Positions 32,201 through 44,555 of a stretch of DNA of 64,000 nt are shown piece after piece. The stretch comes from Dichomitus squalens LYAD-421 SS1 (lineage: Eukaryota > Basidiomycota > Agaricomycetes > Polyporales > Polyporaceae). The stretch lies in assembly GCF_000275845.1 (NCBI RefSeq), contig NW_006766886.1, forward strand, positions 1,340,945 to 1,404,944, given 5' to 3'. Made by a program: the position numbers and the translations under genes. The notes beneath the pieces were generated by a model. That model did not search any database. It saw only the letters and a list, made by a program, of their open reading frames with translations, and was not told the origin of the DNA. Position 1 is the first letter of the stretch; each line of letters starts with the position of its first letter.

Positions 32201-35200
32201 CCGAAACAGATCCACTTGTCGCACCGAGATCTCGGTGGGGGCATCGTTTCGAGAATGCGACGTGGAACTGATGCGCCAGCGACGCTGGACGCTTCGTCGA
32301 GCGAATACGGAATGCGGGCTGTACACCTGGGGACTTGGTAGGAGACCGGTGGCGCGGAGATCTCCGTGAAACAGCCTTGAGACGAAAGGGTCAGTTTGAG
32401 AGGGGGGCGACGAGCGTATCCTCGTCAGTGGTCTGTCAACGGTAACTAGCGCTGCCGGTCTTACACTGACGGAGGGCGAAGAGGGATACAGACAGAGGTT
32501 AGCGCCGAAACGCACCGCGGCGGACGTTTCTGGGGCAGAGGGAGAATGCTGAGTTTTCGGGGGGGGGAAGGGGGTTGCTGCCCGTTTCCGCGCGTCAAGG
32601 AACAACGAGATTGCATGCAAACTTTCAGGATTTCCAGAGTCGCGAGAGAAGCCGGCAGATGCAAGGGTCGTAGAGGGTCGGTCATCGAGGCCCGGCGCCA
32701 TACTTCGGTACGACCATGATGAATGAGCGTCAGCCGACCACGTAGATGGCGAGCGTCGAAGCAGGAGGGCGAACCGACGTCGAGGCTTCAGCAGGTGGAT
32801 GGCCTGAGGAACGGACGCGGAGTTGGGCCTCCGAGGCACCGCCGCCTTGACACCCGCGTCACGTCCTGCGAAGCGCATACGGGTGCGCGTGCGCATCGAC
32901 GTCGGAAGGGTGGAACTCCACGCGAGCTGCGTCTCGCGCCACCGCTTCCCTGCGTGCTAAGTACTCGGGTGGGCGGGGCGATGCGCCCATTAATTGACAG
33001 CAAGGGCGGGGCGGTGCCGCGGTGAAAACTTGTATTCGACATCACGAAATCCGATACTCCGATCTCCAGACGACCTCGGAGCGGGATTTTCTCTTCACCG
33101 CTGTACACCCTAAGACGATCGGGATTAACGATGAGATAACCGTATTACTTCGCCTCTCATTCGAGCACCGTGCCTAGGCGGCACCTGCCATATGCAAGCT
33201 GCGGGCGGGTGTGCCAATGAAAATGAAGACATGAGGCGGTGTCGGGTATTGGCGATCGAGCAGCAAGGTGGGGCGGTTGCTCTCCCGTGTCCGCGCGTGC
33301 TGTGAGTACGCGGTGTGCAGCATATATGCGCGATCCAGACCGAGAGATCTGATCGAGCCCTGGGCGCAGAAAACGAGGCCCCGCCCGTGTGGGTCCTTGT
33401 TGGTCCACGGTCCCGACGGCTAATACACACAGGGTCGAGTAGTGAGTGAGTAAATGTGCCTTGTCCTCCTGGCGGTAGCGTTGTGACAGGGCCGTCGCTT
33501 GTGCGCTGGCATGGCAGTGGTGTGGGGTACGACATGCGTGCGCTGGCCCAAAGACAGGAGGGCAAAGGGCTGTCGGTGAAACGTGATTAGAACTCGGGAA
33601 GCCAGTACGTCGACTTCCCAGCGAGCGGTACGGCCCGCGCAGCAGACGATCCCGCGACGCAGTCGCGCATCTGGCGCTACTAATCAAAGTTCCAGTTTAA
33701 TGGATGTGTCGGGACCAGGATACTTACGAGTAGTAGGACAGAGTCGATGCGTCGGAGAAGTCCACGATCGGCGTACATGCTCGCGGAGAGGTGCACAGGA
33801 TTGCGTTTAGCAAGTAGTATGATCGGACCTCGAGCCTCGAGGCTGGGTAGCAGGCGTCTAATGGGTCCGCGAAGGGCACCGCCACAGACATTATACACGA
33901 GGCTGTGGACGACATGAACTCCCGTGTTCTCTAAACCATAGACCGGGTTTTCCTCTTGCTAGTCATGGCCCGAGTTCATGACCGTTAGGCACCCTGCCGG
34001 CCAAGTATGTAAGAGCCAAAGTTCGAAACGTAGATCTCGCCCCAATCTTGACACGTCGCGCTGCGGTTGATCCCGCACCAAGTGCCGCAGCGCACGAAAC
34101 CCCGGCGGGCCCTTTGGGGGAATGGCGCGCGCGGGCTGACAGGCGAAGCTCTCAGACGAGAAGACAATTGAGGTGTCGCGGACCCACCAAGCAGCCGAGC
34201 GCAGAGGACTGGGATAGAAACGGTTGCCGTGGACGAGAAGCGCGAAGGCACAAAAGCGCGCAGGGAACTCACGAATTCGCATCGACGGACGAGCGCGGGA
34301 TGAAGCAAGGGGGAAGCAGGCCTAGGCGGCTGTTGGGAGCTTGTCACCGTCAGGCATCATGCATCGTGGACAACGTGGCCGATTGTTGCAGGCCACGAAG
34401 ATGTTCCAGGGCGAGCGACTTTGGGCAATGAACCCTTCTACTGCTCTGGCTGCTCGAGCACGCGCATGTGGGGACAGAACACGGTGATTGAGACGAGCAG
34501 GAGCTTGACGGGGATGCAGGATCAAATCTTTGCGGCATGGTGGCATCTTCGCGTCGTGTATTCGTTCCGGTTGTCGTGATCTTCATCAGCAGGACATGAT
34601 GATGCGGGCGCGAACTTTGAGTTTGTTCGCCTGCTCAAGGATGGAGTCCCGACAGCTCGGCGGAGGCCTTCGGGGTTTCCTCTTTGGTGGGGAGATGATG
34701 AGCCTCCGATTGGGGCGGAGTGCAACCGGAAAACACGGTTGATAAATGGAGAGGACCAACAAGAAGACATTGTGGTGTAGGACTGGGCGTGCATGGATTC
34801 CGACGCGCATAAAATAGGGACAACTGTGCGACAAGACGACAAGAGACTATGGAGAAGACGAGAGGAGGAAAAACGGGCGAACGGGTGGAGGAAGACGGAG
34901 ATGCGGAGGAAGGGGCGAAACAAGGTTGACCGGAGGAAAGGGCTGAATGAGGGAGGTGCCGGGCCGAGAGACAAGGTCGGCCGGCAAGTCGCGCGGGACC
35001 ACGCGGGGAATCTGGGCGGTCCCCGTTTAAGGTCTGAGAAAGAGGCACTGCTCGGGCAATGTTGCGGGCTCTGTCTGGAAATCGAGGCCTGCTGTTGGAG
35101 TGACGAGGAGACAAGGTTGGAGAGGGTCGAGCGACTGGTCAGACAGAGACAAAAAGTGGAGGGGGGAGGAGGGAGGGCTCGGTGGGAGACTCTATGATAG

Positions 35201-35473
35201 ATGAAACAGATCAGGCGGAGTGTGAAGTGGGAGGTGGCGGTCGGTTGGATAAGTAAAGACGGAAGGAGGGCTAGTCACCAAGTCCGCTCTCTGTCGCCCT
35301 CACCAGCCCAGGACTGCCGTCGTCTTGCTCTGCTGCTGTGCTGCTGCGCACAGCCCCGTCCGCCCTCTGCTCCCTCCTCGCACCGCCTCCTACTTGAAAC
35401 CGCCTCCGTCAAATAATCGACATCATCGCCTGCGCACCCTCCGACGACACTCTTTCCGTTAAAGCACTCCCCA
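29259..35473. other. Long region without recognisable protein genes
   Basis: Over 6.2 kb no protein family or spliced gene could be recognised on either strand. GC-rich parts (30.8-33.6 kb) give long but unspecific Arg/Ser/Pro-rich open frames on several frames at once. Around 34.8-35.2 kb the plus strand is strongly purine-rich, then turns pyrimidine-rich from about 35.28 kb up to the start codon at 35474, as a 5' leader would. The region may be an extended upstream control region or may carry noncoding transcripts. Confidence 0.4.
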
Positions 35474-38184
35474 ATGGACCCCCTCCTCCTCGCTCCCGCC
35501 GTCCATTCCGACCAGCAAGACTACATCGGCCCCTCCTCTCCCCATAGCAACCTATACGACATCTCCCCTCACCTCGGTTCGGCCTACGACTCCTTCGACA
35601 TCCACCCGGACTCCGTCTCCCACTTCCCCCACACCCCGTCCTACAACGGCTCTTACCAGAACTCGCCCTACTCCACCTACTCCGATCTTCCTCCAATAGA
35701 CGGCGCCGACGACATTGGTCTCTTCCAAGACAACCCTTCAGGCATCTCCATCACCGAAGAGTACGACCCATCAGACTACGACGTCCCCTCCGCGGGCAAT
35801 CCCCTCACATTCGACGACCATTTCACGAACACAAACGTCTCTGTGTCCGTCACTCCCCCGCTCAACGACTACTCGTCTCCCAACGCGTTCGACCACGCAT
35901 CTCCCGCTTCCAGCAACGGTCTGGAGGACGACAACCACAGCCACGCCTCTTCAAATTCGTCCTACATGCATCCGTCTTCTCCCCGTCCCGACATCTCCCA
36001 GACCTTCCAGGATCTGTCCTTCCGCTCCCCTGCATGGCCCCAAGGTTCTCTCCCTGACGACCGTCGGTCTCCTCCCCTCTCTAAGCCTCAGTCCCCTCCT
36101 CAGCTCCTCATCCCTGATACGACCAGCCCTGGTGGGGCCGATGGACACTCACCTCCGACGATCAACGCTCCCGACGGCGACGGCGGCTTGATGGGCGGCC
36201 CCACCTTACAAATCGTTCCTGCTACTCCCATCAGCGGGGGAGGCGTTACCGCGCAGAATGTGCCTTTCCAGGACACCCTTGCAAATCTTCAGTCAGGTGA
36301 GTTCCCACCGTCCTTTGCGCTCGTGTCAGCTTCACTCAGCGCCGACAATGCCCAGGCGCGTCCTCGAATGGAGGCTCAGATGGGCAGGAGTGGGCACGGC
36401 ATCAGTATAGCGCGCAGAGTGGTCAGTACGCCGATCAAGCGTTCGCATTCCCTCCCGGATCAAGCTCGTCCTCGGCGCTCGACGACGGCGCCCAGCAATC
36501 ACAGACGCACCAGCATTACTCGCGCGGGCAGCAGCAATTTTTGCTTCCCCAGGCTCCGCAACGCTCGCGAAGCATGTCCGACACTTCCCTGCGCCCTGCG
36601 CCGATGTGGGACACGCTACCGCTGAACGGCTCTGGCGACCAGCGTCAAGGCGGCACTGTGAACATGAACGATGTCCTCCCTGGCCCCGGTCAGGGCTCAA
36701 CCTCCGATCCCCTCCTCGGCCAGCAGAATTTCCGCCAGCCCTCTTCCGCCGGCCCACACCAGACGACGTTTGGGAACCCAGGGAACTTCCCCAACCAATT
36801 CCCCTCCGGATTCCTTACGGTCGACCCTCCAGGCTCAATCCGCCGTGCGAAGTCCGACGGAAGTCAGCGTGCGGGCCACACCCGTAATTCGCGTTCGCTC
36901 GAACTGCGCCCTTCGAACTCCTTCTCGCCCAACAACGACATGATGTTCCCGCCCCCCGGGCCGGCGCAGCAGGACTTCATTCAGAGGCAGTTCCTCCACC
37001 CGTCAGAACCCGTCCCTTCCATTAACCGGGGACATCACCGTCGATCCTCTTCCGGCTCTCGCGAGCGCGGCATCGGCGGCATGGGTATGAGCGCGATGGG
37101 CATAGGAGGCGGGATGGTCGCCGGCTGGACAGGGTCCTCTGCGTCCAGCGCGCGGACCAACACCAACCCGTATCCGAGCCCCTCGGCGTCCCCCCGTCCT
37201 GGCTATCACGCCCTGCCTCCGCACGACGTCGGCCTGCCTGGGCTGTCGGGCCCAGGGATGGGCGGGATGGGCCTGAACATGGGCATGGGCATGTCTGGGT
37301 CATTATCGGGGCAGATGGCTATGGCGAACGCGGCGATGGGCCAGTCGATGAACGGGCAGATCACGGTGACGAGGAGATCGGGCGTCCTGCAGGTCGATAT
37401 GCCCGGCACGGAGGGCTCGATGCCGATGACGGTAACGCGGCCGCATGTCACGACGCCGAGCACGGCGAAGGCGAGCCACGACCGCCGGAAGCAGCCCGCG
37501 AACTTCGCGTGTCCTGTGCCTGGGTGCGGAAGCACGTTTACGAGGCACTTCAACCTGAAGGGTGAGTCTGTCGTCGTCGTCGAGTCGTAGGTGGTAGTAG
37601 CTGACTGAGCTCGATTCTTTCTCCTCCTTCTCTCTGCGTTTTATCCGCCGTTGTCGCGTCGTGTCCCTTCCGCCTGGTGGCCACGCATAGGCCACCTGCG
37701 CTCGCACGCGGAGGAGAAACCTTATCAGTGCAAGTGGCCAGGCTGCGGCAAGGGCTTCGCGCGGCAGCACGACTGCAAGCGGCACGAGCAGCTGCACCTC
37801 AACATCCGCCCGTACCCCTGCGATGGCTGCAAGAAGAACTTCGCGCGGATGGACGCACTGAACCGCCACCGTGAGTGTTCTCCCCCTTGTCTGACTTGAT
37901 GCGTGCCCCCACCCCCACTCCTTCCCCCGCGGTCGCACCCCTCTTGTTCTTCTGCGAAGCCCTTTTTATGAATGCTTACAAACGGTGGCTAACACATAGG
38001 GTGCCCAGTGCGCTCCGAAGGCGGCGCAGAGTGCCGGAAAATCCAGGAGGAGATCAACCCTGGCTCGACCGCGCATCTTGACGCGCCCATGGGGTCTTCG
38101 GCGAGCGCGTCGGACAACGAGGGCGCGGGTGCGGAGGTGAAGCCCGATCCGGACGGGTGGAACAACAACGGCATCCTCATGTAG
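35474..38184 (+). CDS. C2H2 zinc-finger transcription factor, Crz1-like
   Basis: Exons 35474-36296, 36356-37561, 37691-37870 and 38000-38184 join to 797 aa. About 640 residues are disordered, rich in Ser, Pro, Gln, Gly and Met (including a GMGGMGLNMGMGMSGS run). Three C2H2 fingers follow from residue 660: CPVPGC to HLRSH (split by intron 2), CKWPGCGKGFARQHDCKRH, and CDGCKKNFARMDALNRH, followed by RSEGGAEC. This finger order and the FARMDALNRH-x-RSEGG ending are like the calcineurin-responsive factor Crz1/Prz1, which enters the nucleus after Ca2+ stress. The N-terminus contains PSGISIT, loosely like a calcineurin-docking site, but this is unproven. Other C2H2 regulators remain possible. The gene-free 6.2 kb upstream may be its control region. 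Confidence 0.85.
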
Positions 38185-39790
38185 AGATGACGTGGGGTCG
38201 CTTTCCTTCTGTCCTCCGCATGGCCTGGTTGCCCGCCGCACGAGATCCGCACGCACGCACGCCAGACGACGATTCGACGACTCCGCCAGGACGTAATCTA
38301 TTCTCTGGTCTCTTATCTCTCCTTCGATATTTGCCTTGCGTTCCGTCGACTTCTATATCTATACTTACGGCATGGGACGCTCTGGCGGGTTTCGCTTGTT
38401 TCGGTGTCTTGTGTATCTAAATAATGCTTGCCTTCTTCTGTCCCGCTCTTCATCATCACACCCTACTGTACGACCACGTCTTAGGCTTGCAGTGCTCCGA
38501 CCGGCCGTGCTACGCGCACATCGTCACTATTTGCCTGGGCTCAGCGGGAGGATCGTCGTCGCTGCCACTCCCTCCATTCCCTTCTCCCTCTTTATTGCGA
38601 TCACCAGCCTTCCCGCGTCGTGCCGAAGAAGACCAACCCACTCGCTGTACTCTACCAGTGCCGATCTCGCGCTTTCCCCCTCTAGTTTTTGTTTGCTCTG
38701 CTGCCCCGTTATATGGCTTACTTCTCGCGATCGACAGACACTGCTCTCCTCCCTCATCGAGTCCCTCTTTGCTAACATACTTCCCCGTCTCGAACCACAT
38801 GCAGAATGTAGCCTAGTACCCTGGTAGATATTGGAATCCCGTATTTATTGTAAAGAATACAACCGGCTTTCCAACGCTCATGCCTCATCGACGTTGTTGA
38901 TACAGGACAGGTCGTGCAAGCAAGTACGTGCATATATTAACATGTCTTATACTATGACGGCACTAGTAGCGGAATAACCTCGGGGACGGTACTTGTGTCG
39001 AACGGGCATGCTTTGGAACGACTACATGCAGAACGACGATGCTCCTGCCGTCTGGCGACGCTCAGAGGGCACTGGGCAGATATCGCGAGCCCCCTGCGTG
39101 TGTTGTGTGGAGAAGGAGGCGATCCCCGGCTTCGAAGATGATGGCGTATGTGTATACGCCATTGCCATATGCGCACGCAGTGCACCGCACCGGCACACGG
39201 AAACAACAGTTCGAGGGGTTCTCAGCCTCCGCTCAACGTCCAGTGACGACGTGCTTTGTCTCCGCCCACCACCTCCCGTGTGTTGCGCACCTCGCTCTCC
39301 GTAGCGTTAACTTCTCGTCTTACCTCGTCGTCTTTATTGCGCAAGTCGCACTCGCCCATCTGCGCCCACCACAAAGTCAACTGACTCCGAGGGCCATCGC
39401 ACCGGTCACAGGATCCGCCCGGTATACCACCACGGCTCGGACGCAGTACGCCACACCCGATTCCGTGTGCGCATACACACAGTGACATACGCATTCCCCC
39501 GCGACCGCAATCACGACTGCGACGTTTCCCGTGTGTCCTGTCCTCGCGCTGCCAGTACAATCCGGCGGAAGCTTATCTGCATACGTGCTCGCCTCTACCC
39601 CCGTCTTCTCGCCACTCGTTGCTGGTTGCTGGCTTGCCTCCATCTCGCACCCTCACACTTTCGCCGCGCTCGACCGACCCTCGAGTACGCTCCGTGCTTG
39701 ATCGCCGCCGTTCGTCGCCTCGACTCGACGCTCGACGCTCGCGGGACGCTAGGACGCTGGCCCCGGCAAAGTCGGATACTCATCTGCAAC
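38185..39790. other. Intergenic, no gene recognised
   Basis: About 1.6 kb holding the 3' flank of the C2H2 gene and the upstream region of the WD40 gene. The last several hundred bases are C/T-rich (many CTCGC and CCTC runs), as expected for a long fungal 5' leader. No protein is supported. Confidence 0.4.
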
Positions 39791-42698
39791 ATGGCTCGCG
39801 GGCTCTCTACGCTGCTGTCTTCCCTGGAGCCGTGCACGGCTGCACCAGGGAACGTAACGATCGGGCATGTGTGAGTACGCTAGTTGCATTCTGCTCGACC
39901 CCTTCTTCGATGGGCATCTCGCGCTGCGGTGGTCGGGGAGACGCCTGTTCTGTCTTCATGTCCTGTCAGCCCGACGCCGGTCGCCCCTATCGACGCGCTT
40001 TCCGTTGCGCCGTATGAGGCGGAATTTGGCCCCTTGCAGGCCAGTGGCGCGCCAGCTGTGTCGGCTTAAGGCGGGGCTGTGCACGACTCATTCGTGCGGA
40101 GGCGTTCGCGTTACCAACAGTCATCTTTGCACGGTGGACGTTGGCGACCGCCCGTCTTTGCGCCTGAGGTTCCTGAATGGGCATATCGACGGGTTTAGCT
40201 TCGCCTTCGTCGTGGGAGCGAACGCGTGGCTGGGGGCTTCCAGGCACACTGCCATGGTACAATCCGAGGCTATTTGTGTCTAGATGCATCACATCCGCCG
40301 GGCTCTAGCATTGTGCTACGGACATATCTGCTCAGGCATGCTGTCTTGACGGTCAGTGAATGGCTGATATACCCAGTAACCCATTACTTCATCATATACT
40401 TTGCTGACAACAAATGCATCTCCGGAGGGTACATATGATATGAGCGATTGATCCGGACTGGCTATGCCCAGGGCTTCCAGAAATGTCAGGGCAAACTTGT
40501 TGTGTTCGCGGGGCGCGAGGACGTGCGAGCAGACTACGTACAGCTCAACGATAATCCGAGGCTAACAATATTTTTGGCTTTCCAGACAACTACGCGATGT
40601 AGCAATCTGCCCTCATGAGAAGGGTATCGTTAGCTACCCACGCGGCTGCTCTATTGTCGAGCACGACCTCATTACGCCGAATGCAGTACGTATTCTTTCA
40701 TTGGTACGAGAAGCCCGCAGATGTTCACGGTCTCTTCCAGTCCCCGCGGCGACTAGCCGAGCTCTCGTTCACACCGAACACCATGTCCGCCCTCATTTTG
40801 CCCGACACAAACCACACTCTCCTCGCGGCTGGCGGACAGGAGGCCGAGCTGCATCTCTCTTACTATGACTCATCCGACAGTTCGACGTCAACATCATCTC
40901 GCTCTACTCGTAGCTGTTCGCGAGGCTTCGGTCGCCGGCTGTGGGAGAGCAAATACATTCTCGAGAACAGCTCGATCAATAATTCTGTCATGCTCACTTC
41001 GATGAGCTTCTCTCGCTCACATCAGAGCGCGGCCGAACCACGGATTGTTGTGAGCAACAATGACCGGACGGTCAAGTTCTTCGACATCGCTATCCGCAAC
41101 GGGAAGGCTGTCGATGATTATGAACCGCGCCTTCTAGATATCGGTCAACTGCATCTTGATGTGCCTGTAAATCACTGTGCGTTCAATATTGCCCCCTTCT
41201 CTTGCCATCTATCTTGTATTGACAGTCCTTTACAGCTTCCATCTCTCCTGATGGGCGTACCCTCCTGTGCGTCGGAGACTCGCCCGATGTCTACCTGCAC
41301 AGAATCACCGGAGGCTCGCGGATCACGTTCTCACCCATCGCTACGCTCTCGCTGTCATCATACATCCAACACTCGCACGAAGCTACGGGCGGCCTGTCAC
41401 AAGTGTCATCCATCCCGGCGTCCTTCTCTAGCGCGTTCTCCGCCGACGGGTCTAAGTTTTCCGTAGCATCACAAGAAGGCGTCGTTGTCGTTTGGGACGT
41501 CCGGAGCACGAAGCCCCTCAAGGTCTTTAACACGGACAAGTCCCGAGCCGGGTTCTCTGCGCGGATAGCGACAGGAGCTGCGAGTGGATGGCTGTATGAT
41601 GCCCCGTGGGACTGGGCGCGCGGCGGTGCGCGGGCACCGGGCTGGGGTGTGCGAAGCGTCAAGTTCAGCCCGCCTGGCGTAGGCCGGGAGGTGATGACTT
41701 TCACAGAGGTATGTCAAAGCCATGCGGAGTATCGCGGCAACATGGGAGATTTTATTGACCGCGACGTCTCTCCTTGCCAGCACACATCATTACTACACGT
41801 TATAGACGCGCGCACATTCGAGACGGAGGAAATTGTCCGGCTGCCCAACTTCGAATCACCGTCCCTGTATCAGCCACCTCCTTCCGCACGTCCACGCTCG
41901 ACGTCACCTACGCTCCGATCATCAACAACCCGCTCGTCAACTTCGTCTTCCGATCCGCTCGCGCCCCCACGTATCGTCCTCTTCAGCGGTGCGCTCGAGG
42001 ACACGTTCCGGATACCGTCCTCTGATAGCCCCTTCACCTGGCGAACGTCCCGCAGAGCGCGTCGCCTAGCCAGCAGAGATGATGCCTCCCCTGAAGAAGA
42101 TCCGGAGAGTATTCTCGTCATCCCTCCTCTCGGAGACCGCGAAGTCGAGAATGACGTCCGGCGTTTGCTCGGCCGCCACGGTATGCGCCGCACGGCCGTC
42201 CTCGACCCCGAGACGGACCCGCGCGAGCCGCTCGAGAGCGCCACGGCAACTGCATCGGAAGGCGGGCGCGATCGCGAAGGCGACGAGATGGACGTGGACG
42301 AGCTCGAGAGCGACTGCGTGTCGTCGCACGCGCCTTCGCGGGCCGGCTCCCCCGCGCCCGCGTCTCAGATGTCGCTGCAGTCGTCCGGGACGCGCGCCCT
42401 GGAGCTCCTGCGCTCCCGCCCGACGCTGCTCGCGCGCCGAGAGAGCTCGGGGCCGTACGCGGCGTCGAGGTGGGGCGTGTCTTCCTCCGCGTCGTCGTCG
42501 TCAGCGAGGAGGCATCGGAGGGGGACGGGCCAGGGGCGTGATCCGCGGGGCGAGGAAGGAGAAGAGGAGCAGGACATCGCGGGGGTGTGCTTCGACCCGA
42601 CGGGCACGTTCGTGTACGTTGCGAGCGCGAAGGGCATTGCCGAGTGGAGGGTGAGGGGTGCGGAGCAGCGATGGTGGACGGAGCCTCAGTGGGCGTAG
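39791..42698 (+). CDS. WD40-repeat protein with DUF2415-type region
   Basis: Exons 39791-39870, 40586-40685, 40741-41176, 41236-41708 and 41781-42698 join in phase to 668 aa. The start is less certain: exon 1 (MARGLSTLLS to NVTIGHV) joins exon 2 (QLRDVAICPHEKGIVSYP) in phase but across a 715-base intron, and a small extra exon may be missing. WD40-like blades are visible (RIVVSNNDRTVKFFDIAIR, SSISPDGRTLLCVGDSPDVY, SAFSADGSKFSVASQEGVVVVWDV, GVCFDPTGTFVYVASAKGIAEW). The segment LDVPVNHSSISPDGRTL followed by the WDWARGG block is typical of fungal DUF2415 proteins, whose function is unknown. A Ser/Arg-rich insert of about 250 residues precedes the last blade. It is presumably a scaffold; no enzyme motif is seen. 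Confidence 0.8.
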
Positions 42699-43634
42699 GT
42701 CACCTCCGGTGATATGGAGGTTTCCGGATGGCGGAAGTGGTACGATGCTGCTTGCGCTATCTCCGTGTCCTCACGAAGGCAGGAAAGTCGGGTTCACATC
42801 GACTACGTGCTGGCCGGCTCGATTCTTTGACTTATTCATTCCCATCCTCTCCCTGCATCGTTGTATCTTGGACTTCTCGCTCGCCCTCCTCATGCGGGTT
42901 TACCCCATCTCCCATCCCCCTTCCTCAGCAAATAAAGACCAATCCGTCCACGTTTCCATTCATTGTTCATTGTGCAGCCACTCACGTTCATGCCTGTGTA
43001 ACATCTGTACTACTACCTGTACACATACTCCCTGGATCTTCTCGCTTTCACGCGCTTCAGTTCGCTAGCTATCTTTTGTTTCCCAGTGCATCCCTGAAGC
43101 CTTTGCTCAGTATCTCTCTTCAAGACGACGTGGCTTCGAGTTGTAATATAGCGGCTGTATCATGACTCCTCAGCTAGTACATTGTATGTCAGGCTATCCC
43201 AATGATCGAGTGCATTATTACAGGGCATGGTGCAGACATCGCTTTACCTATTGATTCCACCATCGACCCGAAGCTATGTAATTCGAGCTTGTTAGCAATC
43301 TGCACTTGGGTTACCTGTGCAGGAATATACGTTGCGCTGCTCGACCTAGCGAGCTGAGTCATTATATTCCCAAGCTATGCTCTGATAGAGAGTGCGCGAA
43401 GTCGTCCGAAGGTCTTGCTGACAGAGACGAAGCCGGAGCAGCTGGCACGTCAAGTGCGGAATCCAGGTTTGACCCTTCGATAGCTATCTCTGCGCCATCC
43501 TGCCCTAGAGGAGAACCAGAGTCAAGAGAACTATCCAGATCATTTCCAAGCCCAGGGAGCAGGATCGTCGTCAAGCATAGGGGAGGAGATTCGGGGCATA
43601 TAGCCGGGAGTAAGAGCACTGTGAGGAACAACAT
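42699..43634. other. Intergenic, no gene recognised
   Basis: The 3' flank of the WD40 gene and further noncoding sequence, up to a ubiquitin-gene relic. No coding signal was seen. Confidence 0.4.
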
Positions 43635-43825
43635 CATGTCAGTCTCACTGGATAGACCATCACTCTCGATTCCGGGTCGCTGGACACCATTGACAACGTC
43701 AAGGCGAAGGTTCAGGTCCATTAAGGTCATTTCTTTCAACACAATCAAGAACGTCAAAGTGAAGGGGTACAACCTTGGAAATCAGTTTTCTGACACAATC
43801 GACAACGTCAAGCTGAAGATCGTCT
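43635..43825 (+). pseudogene. Ubiquitin-gene relic with repeated TIDNVK block
   Basis: From 43644, one frame reads LTG-stop-TITL, then SLDTIDNVKAKVQ, which aligns with ubiquitin residues 8 to about 31 (LTGKTITL, then SSDTIDNVK). The Lys11 codon has become TAG, and four or five other positions differ. A second copy of the core (NTIKNVKVK, 43738) and a third (SDTIDNVKLKI, from 43789) follow at spacings of about 55 bases, in a different frame from the first. Intact polyubiquitin would repeat every 228 bases, so these are not ordinary repeats. With stops in each copy and no Gly-Gly end, this cannot make ubiquitin. Descent from a ubiquitin gene is clear for copy 1 and inferred for copies 2 and 3. 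Confidence 0.7.
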
Positions 43826-44555
43826 CTTGAGATTTCGAGTCGTCCGAAACTATTGTCAATCGCAATGTACTCACGGGAAAATGCCGACAGCGGCATCGGA
43901 AACGGACTAATCTTCGCGCGCAGTCTGCACGATCCACTGCCCAGCGGTTGAACAGGCCTCTTCGGATCCTTTATTGGGTCTCCGCCTGACCTCTGTCCCG
44001 TCATATCTATGAGCTGGAGACCCGGAATTTTTATGTAGTGATAGTGATACGAAGCGATGGAGTGCCTGTAGGCGATAGAAGACAACGGATATGAGGCGAC
44101 CATGACGGAGGTATAGATGCGGAGTCCGCGACGTATTCCTTCCGCCCAGGTTCTAGATAGGACCCAACTATCGTTTGTGCCAGTGCACCTCGGCCCTGCT
44201 GTTATGATCTACCTTAGGTTTCTGTGAGGAGCAGTCATGAGTACTAGCATTGGTAATACAGATAGTTCACCTACACACAACCATTCACTTACATGAAGCA
44301 GTAGCAGTCGAATGTAGAGGCAAGTCTGGTTCATTCGCTGGCTAGAGCCTGAATAGTAGCAACAACTCCAGCGAGTGCAGTTGGGGCGCCGACGCGAGCG
44401 GGCGCTGTGATCGCGCTCACGTGAGCCGGAACATTTGGAAGCGCGGTTTGTCGGTCGGCTAACGGGCGTCGAACAGGCCTTGAGCTTGAACCACAACGTC
44501 GACCATCATCCTTCCCCCCGTCCTCCTCCTTACGACTCGCACGACTATCTTCATC
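43826..44555. other. Intergenic upstream of the Ser/Pro/Ala-rich protein gene
   Basis: About 730 bases without a supported gene. A C/T-rich leader (CATCCTTCCCCCCGTCCTCCTCC) directly precedes the ATG at 44556. Confidence 0.4.

Noticed and set aside
31670..32896. A 408-codon minus-strand open frame
   Set aside because: Its translation is an even mix of Arg, Ser, Pro, Ala and Thr without any motif, and other frames of both strands are also open over the same GC-rich DNA, so it is most likely chance.
43699..44103. A 134-codon minus-strand frame from an ATG at 44103
   Set aside because: No motif was found, and its 3' part is simply the antisense of the ubiquitin relic.
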